A stretch of 64,000 bases of DNA from UBA7803 sp963822255 (GTDB lineage: Bacteria; Pseudomonadota; Gammaproteobacteria; Pseudomonadales; Azotimanducaceae), in the NCBI GenBank assembly GCA_963822255.1, contig CAWGGV010000007.1, forward strand, positions 150,556-214,555, written 5' to 3'. Position numbers and translations under genes: made by a program. Shown here in pieces: positions 48,324 to 56,021 of this stretch. Every line of letters begins with the position of its first letter. The first letter of the stretch is position 1. Under the pieces are notes generated by a model. That model saw nothing but the letters and a program-made list of their open reading frames with translations, made no database searches and was not told the DNA's origin.

Positions 48324-50420
48324 CTACAGCGGTGACAGCGTAGTGTCCGCCAGCTCGCGCAGCAGCGCGTCCTGGGCGCTGGTCCGTTTGCCGCGGGTTG
48401 CGGTGGTCCTACGGTAGCTGCCGTCCGACTGCAGCACCCAGGCCTGGCAGTTGTCGCTCAGGTAGAGCTGCAGCTCACGCAGGATTCTCCCGGCCGTGGC
48501 GGGATCGTGGATGGGGAAGCAGACCTCCACCCGGCTGAAGAAATTGCGGTTCATCCAGTCGGCGCTCGACAGATACACCGAGGGATCGCCGTTCTGGAAG
48601 TAATACACCCGTGTGTGCTCGAGAAACCGGCCGACAATCGAACGCACGTGGATGTTATCGGACGTGCCCTTCACGCCCGGCCGCAGCGCGCAGACACCAC
48701 GTACGATCAGGTCGATCCGCACCCCGGCCCGCGAGGCCCGGTAGAGGGCCTGAATGATCTGCGGCTCGACAACAGCGTTCATCTTCGCCAGGATGCGCGC
48801 CGGCTTGCCGGCGCGCGCCGCGTCGATCTCGCACTCGATGAACTCGAGAATGGAACGGTGAAGGGTGAACGGCGACTGCAGCAGGGTCTTCAGCCGCCGG
48901 GTACGGCCCATGGAGGTAAGCTGCTGGAACACCTGCTGGACGTCGAGGCCCAGCTCGTCGTGACAGGTGAACAAACCGTAGTCGGTGTACAGGCGCGCGG
49001 TAGTGGAGTGGTAGTTGCCGGTGCCCAGGTGCACGTAGCGCTTCAGCGACCGGCCTTCCCGGCGGATCACCATGCTCATCTTGGCGTGGGTCTTGTGGCC
49101 CACCACGCCATACACCACCTGGGCGCCCGCCTCCTGCAGGTGGTTGGCCAGCTCGATGTTCGCCGCCTCGTCGAACCGCGCACGCAGCTCGATGACCACG
49201 AGCACTTCCTTGCCGCTTTGCGCGGCCCGGGTGAGCGCCTCCACCACGGCGGACTCGGTGCCGGTGCGGTACAGCGTCTGGCGGATGGCGAGGACGCTGG
49301 GATCCTCCGCCGCCTGCCGCAGGAACTCGATGAACGGCGCGAACGACTCGAACGGGTGATGCAGCAGCAGATCGCCCTCGGCCATCACCTCGAACATGTC
49401 TTCGCCCTTGGTGACACGGTCGGGAATGTGCGGCGTGAAGCCCGGGAACTTGAGGTCCGGTCGTTCGACCATGTCGAGCAGCGCGGACAGCCGCGTCAGG
49501 TTCACGGGCCCGTGACAGGGATAGACGTCGCTGGTGTCCAGGCGGAACTGGGTGGCGAGAAACGCACGCAGGTCCGGCGGGCAGTCGTCGGCCACCTCGA
49601 GGCGCACCGCGTCGCCGTAACGGCGCGACGACAGCTCGCCTTCCACCGCCCGCAGCAGGTCGACGACTTCTTCCATGTCGACGAACAGGTCGCTGTTGCG
49701 GGTCACCCGGAACTGGTAGCAGCCGGACACGCGCATTCCTGGAAACAGCTCGTCCACGTAGGCTTCGATAATGGACGTCAGCAGCACGAACTCGTGGGGC
49801 GAGTCGGCACAGCTCGCCGGCAGGGTGACGATGCGCGGCAACGAGCGGGGCGCCTGGACAATGGCGCGGCCGAGCCGCCGGCCGAACGCATCCTCGCCTT
49901 CCAGCGAGATGATGAACGCCAGGTTCTTGTTGAGCGGCTGCGGAAACGGGTGCGCCGGATCGAGCGCGATGGGGCTGATGATCGGCGCGATCTCGCGGTT
50001 GAAGTAGCGCTTCAGCCATTGCTGCTGACGCGGGCTCCAGTCCTCCACCGGCAGGACGCGGATGCCCTCGCTGACGAGCCGCGGCAACAGGGCCGCGTTC
50101 AGCACGTGATATTGCTCCGCCACCATGCCGTGGCACACTTCGGTGATGGCGCGAAGCTGCTCGGAAGGACTCATGTTTTCCGGCCCGCGCCGGGTGGCGC
50201 CGTACACTTCCTGCTGCTTGAGCCCCGCCACCCGGATCTCGAAGAATTCGTCCAGCACGGTGGCGGCGATGCACAGGAACCGCAGCCGCTCGAGCAGCGG
50301 CAACTCCTCGTCCTTGGCCTGCGCCAGCACGCGCCGGTCGAACTCGAGCAGCGACAGCTCGCGGTTGATGTACAGATCCGGGCTGTCGAGCGCGGGCGGT
50401 TGCTGAGCGACGCTGGCCAT
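48324..50420 (-). CDS. ppk: polyphosphate kinase 1
   Basis: The protein has 698 residues with the Ppk1 domains in order. N-terminal YINRELSLLEFDRRVL, then KRYFNREIAPIISPIALDPAHPFPQ, RVTRNSDLFVDMEEV, HHPFESFAPFIEFLRQAAEDPSVLAIRQTLYR, and the autophosphorylation His in VYGVVGHKTHAKMSMV with ELRARFDEAANIELA. It makes polyphosphate from ATP and reverses. The C-terminal NIHVRSIVGRFLEHTRVYYF matches the phospholipase-D-like end. It is divergent from cmoA across 60 nt, with no Pho-box seen. Confidence 0.96.
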   Translation of the reverse strand: MASVAQQPPALDSPDLYINRELSLLEFDRRVLAQAKDEELPLLERLRFLCIAATVLDEFFEIRVAGLKQQEVYGATRRGPENMSPSEQLRAITEVCHGMVAEQYHVLNAALLPRLVSEGIRVLPVEDWSPRQQQWLKRYFNREIAPIISPIALDPAHPFPQPLNKNLAFIISLEGEDAFGRRLGRAIVQAPRSLPRIVTLPASCADSPHEFVLLTSIIEAYVDELFPGMRVSGCYQFRVTRNSDLFVDMEEVVDLLRAVEGELSSRRYGDAVRLEVADDCPPDLRAFLATQFRLDTSDVYPCHGPVNLTRLSALLDMVERPDLKFPGFTPHIPDRVTKGEDMFEVMAEGDLLLHHPFESFAPFIEFLRQAAEDPSVLAIRQTLYRTGTESAVVEALTRAAQSGKEVLVVIELRARFDEAANIELANHLQEAGAQVVYGVVGHKTHAKMSMVIRREGRSLKRYVHLGTGNYHSTTARLYTDYGLFTCHDELGLDVQQVFQQLTSMGRTRRLKTLLQSPFTLHRSILEFIECEIDAARAGKPARILAKMNAVVEPQIIQALYRASRAGVRIDLIVRGVCALRPGVKGTSDNIHVRSIVGRFLEHTRVYYFQNGDPSVYLSSADWMNRNFFSRVEVCFPIHDPATAGRILRELQLYLSDNCQAWVLQSDGSYRRTTATRGKRTSAQDALLRELADTTLSPL

Positions 50421-50480
50421 GAGTTCGCGGGCTGGTCGACGAAACCACGAAGGTTACCATGCGTATGTTTAGAATTTGCT

Positions 50481-51218
50481 ATGGGTCTGACTGTGAGTGG
50501 CCGTGACCGCGTCTACCGGCGCCGGCGCGGCCAGGTCGCCGATTTCGCCTTCGACGACAAGGTGGCCGCCGTGTTTCCCGACATGATCCGGCGCTCCGTG
50601 CCTGGCTACGACACGGTGATTGCGGTTACCGGGCTGCTGGCCGCCCGCGAGCTCCTGGCCAGCCGGCGGACGCCCCGCCTCTACGATCTCGGCTGCTCCC
50701 TCGGCGCCACCTCGCTGGCGGCGCTGCGCCACGTCGGCGACCTGCCCTGCTCGATCACCGCCGTAGACGCCTCGGAACCCATGATCGAGCGGGCACGGAC
50801 GTTGCTCGCGGACCCGCGCGTCAGCCTCGTCTGTAGCGACATCCGATCGCTGGCGCTCGAGCCGTGTCGCGTGGTCGCGTTGAACTACGTGCTGCAGTTT
50901 CTGCCGCAGGCGGACCGCGTTCCCCTCTTGCAGCGAATCCGCGAGGCCCTGGAGCCCGAGGGGCTGCTCGTGCTGTCCGAGAAGGTCCGCTTCGACGATC
51001 CGGTGACTCAGCAGGATTTCGAGGCGACCCACCTCGACTACAAGCGGGCCAACGGCTACTCGGAGCTGGAGATCAGCCAGAAACGCACCGCTCTCGAGAG
51101 CGTGATGGACGTCGACACCGAGGAGGCGCACGTCGCGCGGCTCCGCGGGGCGGGGTTCAGCCGGGTGGAGACGTGGTATCGGTGCCTGAACTGGGCATCC
51201 TTGCTGGCGCGGCCGTGA
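50481..51218 (+). CDS. cmoA: carboxy-S-adenosyl-L-methionine synthase CmoA
   Basis: The protein has 245 residues, starting ATG 50481 after AGAATTTGCT. It has DFAFDDKVAAVFPDMIRRSVPGYDTVI, the SAM loop LYDLGCSLGATSLAAL and ALNYVLQFLPQADRVPLL, all CmoA marks. It converts SAM and prephenate to carboxy-SAM, used by CmoB for tRNA wobble uridine modification. The TGA overlaps the cmoB start (GTGA). Confidence 0.94.
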   Translation: MGLTVSGRDRVYRRRRGQVADFAFDDKVAAVFPDMIRRSVPGYDTVIAVTGLLAARELLASRRTPRLYDLGCSLGATSLAALRHVGDLPCSITAVDASEPMIERARTLLADPRVSLVCSDIRSLALEPCRVVALNYVLQFLPQADRVPLLQRIREALEPEGLLVLSEKVRFDDPVTQQDFEATHLDYKRANGYSELEISQKRTALESVMDVDTEEAHVARLRGAGFSRVETWYRCLNWASLLARP

Positions 51219-52162
51219 CGCCCGAGATGCCGCTGCCGACGGACCTCCAGCCGCTGGCGCCCGTGGTCGCGCTGCGCCTCGCGCCGCAGGCACACGCAGT
51301 GCCGCAGGCACACGGGGATCTGCCCCGCTGGCGCGCGGCGCTGGACGCGCTGCCGCGCCTTTCCGTCACCGGGCGAAGCTTCGGCGAACGGGTCACCGTG
51401 GAGGGCCAGGCGGATGGCGCGGCACGCACGCGGCTGCGCGGCGCGCTGATGGCCCTGCAGCCCTGGCGCAAGGGTCCGTTCTCGCTGTTCGGCGTCCACG
51501 TCGACAGCGAGTGGCGCTCCGACTGGAAATGGCGCCGCGTGGCCCCGCACCTGGCGCCTCTGGCCGGGCGGCGGGTGCTGGACGTGGGCTGCGGCAACGG
51601 CTACTTCGGCTGGCGCATGCTGGAAGCCGGAGCCGCCGAGGTGGTGGGGGTGGATCCCATGGTGCTGTTCTGCCTGCAGCACCAGGCGATCAGCCGCTAC
51701 CTGCCCGGCATGCCCCATCACGTGCTGCCGGTGCGGTTCGAGGAATTGCCGGACGCGGAGTTCGACACCGTGTTCAGCATGGGCGTGGTCTATCACCGGC
51801 GCGAGCCCCAGGCCCATGCGGCCGCCCTGTTCCAGCACACGCGGCGCGGCGGTCAGGTGGTGCTGGAGTCGCTGGTGGTGGAAGCGCCGGAACCGCTGAC
51901 CCCCACCGGCCGCTACGCCAGAATGCGCAACGTCCGGATCGTCCCCACCACCGGTGTCATGGGGCGCTGGCTCGAGACGGCCGGCTTCGAAGACCCGCGG
52001 CTGGTGGACGTGACCGTCACCACCACGGACGAGCAGCGCAGCACCGAGTGGATGCGCTCTCAGTCGCTGGCGGACGCCCTCGACCCGCGCCGCCCCGGGC
52101 TCACGACGGAGGGTCACCCTGCGCCGGCCAGGGCCGTCTTCGTCGCCCGCAAGCCTGTATAA
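51215..52162 (+). CDS. cmoB: tRNA U34 carboxymethyltransferase CmoB
   Basis: The protein has about 315 residues. The conserved core starts PWRKGPFSLFGVHVDSEWRSDWKWRRV, then LDVGCGNGYFGWRMLEAG (SAM), VFSMGVVYHRREPQAH and VTVTTTDEQRSTEWMRSQSLADALDP. It transfers the carboxymethyl group to 5-hydroxyuridine 34 in tRNA. GTG 51215, overlapping the cmoA stop, gives the best length; GTG 51182 or ATG 51227 are possible. The N-terminal domain is about 10 residues shorter than in E. coli and less conserved. Confidence 0.93.
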   Translation: MTPEMPLPTDLQPLAPVVALRLAPQAHAVPQAHGDLPRWRAALDALPRLSVTGRSFGERVTVEGQADGAARTRLRGALMALQPWRKGPFSLFGVHVDSEWRSDWKWRRVAPHLAPLAGRRVLDVGCGNGYFGWRMLEAGAAEVVGVDPMVLFCLQHQAISRYLPGMPHHVLPVRFEELPDAEFDTVFSMGVVYHRREPQAHAAALFQHTRRGGQVVLESLVVEAPEPLTPTGRYARMRNVRIVPTTGVMGRWLETAGFEDPRLVDVTVTTTDEQRSTEWMRSQSLADALDPRRPGLTTEGHPAPARAVFVARKPV

Positions 52163-52205
52163 TCCCGCCGTACAGCGGCTTCGACTCCAAGGACTCTGCT
52201 CCGCC

Positions 52206-52589
52206 ATGATGCTCGGCTTCATTCCCATCACGTTCCGCTTCCGGGGCAAGCTGCGGCGGCTGCAGGACATCTACCGGAGCTTCCTGGAGTACCCGAACGA
52301 GGCACTGCATCCGACCCAGATCGCGCGTCATACCGGGATCTCGTTCGCCGAGGTGAACAACCGGCTGGAGGCGACTCCGGAGCTGTTCGTGAAGTTGCCG
52401 CGCCGCCCCGACGGCGTCACCCGCTACCGGCTCACCTCTTCCATCGCAGCGCGAACGCCCGAAGAGGTCGAGCGTTTCCTGCAGGGTCAGGCCCGACGCG
52501 AGAGCCTGCTGCTCTACGCGGTGGGATTGATGGTGCTGTGTCTGATGCTGATCGTCCTCGTTCTGGTGGCGCCGACGGCAGCGGCATAG
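52206..52589 (+). CDS. hypothetical protein with C-terminal membrane segment
   Basis: The protein has 127 residues. MMLGFIPITFRFRGKLRRLQ opens, followed by a winged-helix-like stretch ALHPTQIARHTGISFAEVNNRLEATPELF and YRLTSSIAARTPEEVERFL. A single hydrophobic helix (about 103-123) ends the chain, so it may be a tail-anchored protein with an HTH-like cytosolic part. I do not recognise a named family. It begins 44 nt after cmoB and precedes an acyl-CoA dehydrogenase gene by 16 nt. Confidence 0.7.
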   Translation: MMLGFIPITFRFRGKLRRLQDIYRSFLEYPNEALHPTQIARHTGISFAEVNNRLEATPELFVKLPRRPDGVTRYRLTSSIAARTPEEVERFLQGQARRESLLLYAVGLMVLCLMLIVLVLVAPTAAA

Positions 52590-52605
52590 CGATGGGAGGC
52601 ACCAG

Positions 52606-53715
52606 ATGCCCGAGCTGATCGATGCGGCGCAGCGCGACCTGGTGTCGCGGATCCGTACCTTTGCCGCCGCCGAGCTCGAGCCGCGGCAGGCCATGGATCC
52701 GGCCGACGCCCGCCGGGAGATCGTGGCCGCCTCCAGGGCGGCCGGTTTCTTCCAGATGACCCAGCCCCGGGCTTTCGGCGGCACGGAGGCCTCCGTGCTG
52801 GCATTGACCATCGTCCGCGACGAGCTGGCGGCGTTGAACGCGCCGTTCCAGGACGCGGTGTTCGGGCCGGGTCCGGGGGTGCTGGCCGGGGTGGAAGAGC
52901 CGCTCAGAAGCTCGCATCTCGCGCCGCTGCTGGCCGGCGAGAAGCGCGGTGCGTTCGGCTTCACCGAGCCCGACGACGCCCCCGCGCCCACCCGCGCCAG
53001 CCGCATGGGCAACCAGCTCGTGATCAGCGGGCAGAAGTCTTTCGTCACCGGCGGCGCCCAGGCCGATTTCATCAACACGCTGGTCCAGGTGGAGGACGAA
53101 GGTCCCGCCGTGGTGGTGATCGACACCGACCTGCCCGGCGTGGTCGTCGAGCGCACGTTCGCGTCGCTGGACGGCAGCCATCACGCTGCCTTCCGGTTCG
53201 ACGCCGTGCGGGTGCCGGACAGTCATCTGGTGGGAGCGCCCGGCGAGGGCATGCCCCGCGCGATGAGGCAGATCGGCGACACCCGTCTCGCCATTGCCGC
53301 GCATTGCGTGGGCGCGATGCGCTGGGTGCTGGACTACCTCACCGGTCACCTGTCTCAGAGCGACCGCAAAGGCCAGACCCGCGGCGCCAGGGAGGGGGTG
53401 CGGCTGCGCTATGCGGAAGGGCGGATCGATGCGTTCGCCGCGCGCAGCATGGTCTACCGCACCGCCCGGCTGGCGGACGCGGGCGAGAACGTCATCAACG
53501 AAGGCATCGCGTGCAAGGTCTTCGCCACCGAGGCGGTCGGCCGGGTGGTGGACACCGCCATCCAGCTCGTCGGCGGGGCGGCGCTGATCGAGCACCATCC
53601 GCTGGCCGTCCTCTACCGTCGGGTACGCAGCCTGCGGCTCGCGGAAGGGGGCAACGACACCCTGCGCTTGAACCTGGCCCGCGGCAAGCTCGAGCTGGAC
53701 AAGGGTCGAGTGTGA
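52606..53715 (+). CDS. acyl-CoA dehydrogenase family protein
   Basis: The protein has 369 residues. It has FGFTEPDDAPAPTRASRMGN instead of the common EPxAGSD signature, SGQKSFVTGGAQADF for the FAD loop, and RLAEGGNDTLRLNLARGKLEL where EGxNE-type Glu sits. The weak substrate motif and lack of the standard tail put it in a divergent branch, perhaps for an unusual acyl-CoA. It begins 16 nt after the hypothetical gene. Confidence 0.87.
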   Translation: MPELIDAAQRDLVSRIRTFAAAELEPRQAMDPADARREIVAASRAAGFFQMTQPRAFGGTEASVLALTIVRDELAALNAPFQDAVFGPGPGVLAGVEEPLRSSHLAPLLAGEKRGAFGFTEPDDAPAPTRASRMGNQLVISGQKSFVTGGAQADFINTLVQVEDEGPAVVVIDTDLPGVVVERTFASLDGSHHAAFRFDAVRVPDSHLVGAPGEGMPRAMRQIGDTRLAIAAHCVGAMRWVLDYLTGHLSQSDRKGQTRGAREGVRLRYAEGRIDAFAARSMVYRTARLADAGENVINEGIACKVFATEAVGRVVDTAIQLVGGAALIEHHPLAVLYRRVRSLRLAEGGNDTLRLNLARGKLELDKGRV

Positions 53716-53730
53716 ACGGGCTGCCAGCGG

Positions 53731-54774
53731 CTACGGCCGCTGGGCCGGCCGGAGGGCGCTTCTGAGCGCCCGCGGCGACTGTCCCAGGCTCTTCAGAAAC
53801 ACCCGCCGCATGTTCTCCAGATTGCCGAACCCGGTCTGCCGGGCGACCCGTGCGATGGGCGCATCAGTGGTTTCCACCAGTGTGCGGGCCACCTCCAGGC
53901 GCATCTGCCTCACCGCCTCCGCCGGCGTGTGGCCCACTTCCCGGCGGAACCGCCGGGAGAAGTTGCGCGGGCTCATGGCCGCCCGCGCCGCCAGATCCTC
54001 CACCCGGTGGGGCAGATGGACGTTACCGCGAATCCAGGCGAGCAGCGGCGCGAACCGGCCGCCGGGCTCGGCGAGAGCTTCCAGGGTGGAGAACTGCGAC
54101 TGCCCGCCCGGCCGCTGATAGTAGACCACCACCTCACGGGCGCACTGCCTGGCCACGTCGCCGCCGAGTTCCTCCGTCACCAGCGCCAGCGCCAGATCGA
54201 TCCCCGCGGAAACGCCGGCCGAGGTCCAGTAGCGACCGTCGTTGATCCAGATCCGGTCCGCCAGCACGGTCACCGCCGGGTACCGGCGCGCCAGGCTGGC
54301 AGCGTGGCGCCAGTGGGTCGTGGCGCGGCGGCCGTCCAGCAGGCCGGCCCGGGCCAGCAGAAATGCGCCGGTGCAGACGCTGGCGACCCGCCGGCTAGCG
54401 GCGGCGCTGTGCTGCAGATACGACACCAGCCTGCCGTCCGGCGGCGGATGGCGGGTGCCGACGCCGCCCGGCACCAGCAGGATGTCGGGGCGCGGCGCGT
54501 CCGTCACTGGACGGGTGTCGACGGTCAGCCCGCCCGAGCTGGTCACCTGCCCGCCGTCGAGGGAAACCAGCGTTACCGCATAGCCGGCAGGCGCCGCGAA
54601 ACGGCCCGCCGCCTCGAATACCGCAGCGGGCCCGGTCACGTCCAGGATCTGGAAGCGCGGAAACACCGGTACGACCACCTGCCGGGTCACGGGCACGCCC
54701 CTCGCGCAGCCAGCTCGACCGGTGGCCGAAGCGGGGCCCGGCGGCGGCATGTTGGCTTGAATCGTGGAAAACAT
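53731..54774 (-). CDS. GlxA-family transcriptional regulator (DJ-1/PfpI plus AraC)
   Basis: The protein has 347 residues. The N-terminal DJ-1-like domain has ILDVTGPAAVFEAA and the Cys motif ASVCTGAFLLARAGLLDGRRATTHW. A C-terminal AraC pair of helix-turn-helix motifs spans about 245-335 (LAARAAMSPRNFSRRFRREVGHTPAEAV, IARVARQTGFGNLENMRRVF). It is divergent from an isonitrile-hydratase-like gene with 63 nt between starts, so it probably regulates that gene. An internal ATG (MTRQVVVPVFP) is an alternative start. Confidence 0.9.
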   Translation of the reverse strand: MFSTIQANMPPPGPASATGRAGCARGVPVTRQVVVPVFPRFQILDVTGPAAVFEAAGRFAAPAGYAVTLVSLDGGQVTSSGGLTVDTRPVTDAPRPDILLVPGGVGTRHPPPDGRLVSYLQHSAAASRRVASVCTGAFLLARAGLLDGRRATTHWRHAASLARRYPAVTVLADRIWINDGRYWTSAGVSAGIDLALALVTEELGGDVARQCAREVVVYYQRPGGQSQFSTLEALAEPGGRFAPLLAWIRGNVHLPHRVEDLAARAAMSPRNFSRRFRREVGHTPAEAVRQMRLEVARTLVETTDAPIARVARQTGFGNLENMRRVFLKSLGQSPRALRSALRPAQRP

Positions 54775-54837
54775 GTCATTCCGGACACATCATGGCGGCG
54801 CCATAATGCCACCGTCAAGCCACCGGCTGGAGGAACC

Positions 54838-55548
54838 ATGAGCGAACCCACCACGCGTTTCATCATCCCCGTCTACCCGGGGACCACCCAACTGGATTTC
54901 ACCGCGCCGCACCAGTTCTTCTCCCGGGTGCCCGGCTCCGAGGTGCAGGTGGCGAGCCGCGCCGGCGGCGACCTCGCCCTCGACGGGCTGACGTTCGCCG
55001 GGCTGCCGCGGCTTGCCGACCTCGACGGCTGCGACGTGCTGTGCGTGCCCGGCGGCTTCGGCACGGCGGACGCCATCGACGATGCCGACTTCCTCGCCGA
55101 GATCCGCCGACTCGGCACCCGAGCCCGGTTCGTCACGTCCGTGTGCACGGGATCGATCATTCTGGCCGCCGCGGGGTTGCTGGAGGGTCGGCGGGCGGCC
55201 TGTCACTGGTACTGGCGCGAGTCGTTGGCGCGCTTTCCAGGGGTCCGCGTGGACGACGCCCGGGTGGTCCGCGACGGCAACGTCATCACCGGCGGCGGGG
55301 TCACCGCCGGCATCGACCTGGCGCTCGCCGTCATCGCGGCCCTCGACGGAGAAGCCCTGGCCATGCGGCTCCAGCTCGCTCTGGAATACGCGCCGCAGCC
55401 GCCCTTCGACGCCGGTCGGCCGGAGCGGGCGCCAGCCGACGTGCGAGCCGTGGTCGAGGCGCTGCTGGCCGGCGCCAGTGCGGCCGGCCGCGCGCGAATC
55501 GCCGAGTTCGCGGCTCGTGGAGCGTCCGCAGATAGGCCAGCCGCCTGA
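54838..55548 (+). CDS. isonitrile hydratase-like DJ-1/PfpI protein
   Basis: The protein has 236 residues from ATG 54838 (CTGGAGGAACC). It has the InhA-type features YPGTTQLDFTAPHQFFSRV, CVPGGFGTADAID and nucleophile Cys in TSVCTGSIILAAAGLLEGRRAACHW, with VRDGNVITGGGVTAGIDLALA. Isonitrile hydratase converts isonitriles to N-formamides. Its neighbour GlxA regulator shares the DJ-1 fold, so both may respond to the same ligand. Confidence 0.87.
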   Translation: MSEPTTRFIIPVYPGTTQLDFTAPHQFFSRVPGSEVQVASRAGGDLALDGLTFAGLPRLADLDGCDVLCVPGGFGTADAIDDADFLAEIRRLGTRARFVTSVCTGSIILAAAGLLEGRRAACHWYWRESLARFPGVRVDDARVVRDGNVITGGGVTAGIDLALAVIAALDGEALAMRLQLALEYAPQPPFDAGRPERAPADVRAVVEALLAGASAAGRARIAEFAARGASADRPAA

Positions 55549-55621
55549 CGACTCCGCAGCACGTTTTCTTCGCCGCGTACTATGCTTCTCTGCGGAACGA
55601 GCAAAAAATGCGACCCAGCGT

Positions 55622-56021
55622 ATGTCCGCAGACCGCACGGGAGATGCCGGGCAGCGGCCCGGCCAGACGGCCGCTTCAACCCTCACCTGGGGCGAGCTCG
55701 CGTCGCTGGTCGGTGGCTGGTATTGGGAACAGGACGCCGACCTCAGGTTCATCGGCGTCCGCAGGGAAGGCACCGCCGGCGGGCAGGCGGCTGACGGGCT
55801 ACTCGGCCGACGGCTCTGGGAAAGCGGGCTGGAGATTCTGAATCCCGGAGGATGGCCCGCGCACAGGGCCCTGGTGACGGCCCGGCAGCCGTTCCGCGAC
55901 GTGGTGCTGAAGGGCACCCGCAGCGACGGCGAGCACTGGTACATCACCGTGAGCGGCCTGCCCCTCCACGACGGCGGAGGGACGTTCACCGGCTACCGCG
56001 GTATCGCCTGCGACATCACCG
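55622..56021 (+). pseudogene. N-terminal PAS part of the GGDEF-EAL protein, cut off by a +1 frameshift
   Basis: ATG 55622 starts a PAS domain in frame 2 (LVGGWYWEQDADLRFIGV, GLPLHDGGGTFTGYRGIACDIT), a typical end of a PAS-PAC unit. At DIT the frame moves: deleting one G of the GG at 56021/56022 gives DITVQKQREEDLSRFR, so the intended protein continues as the gene below with about 876 residues. Without correction, the open frame runs on through GC-rich antisense-like sequence. Confidence 0.78.

Noticed and set aside
48507..50480. Very long open frame on the plus strand opposite ppk
   Set aside because: It is antisense to ppk, has His/Arg/Gln-rich low-complexity sequence and no family resemblance; only its end, from 50481, is the real cmoA.
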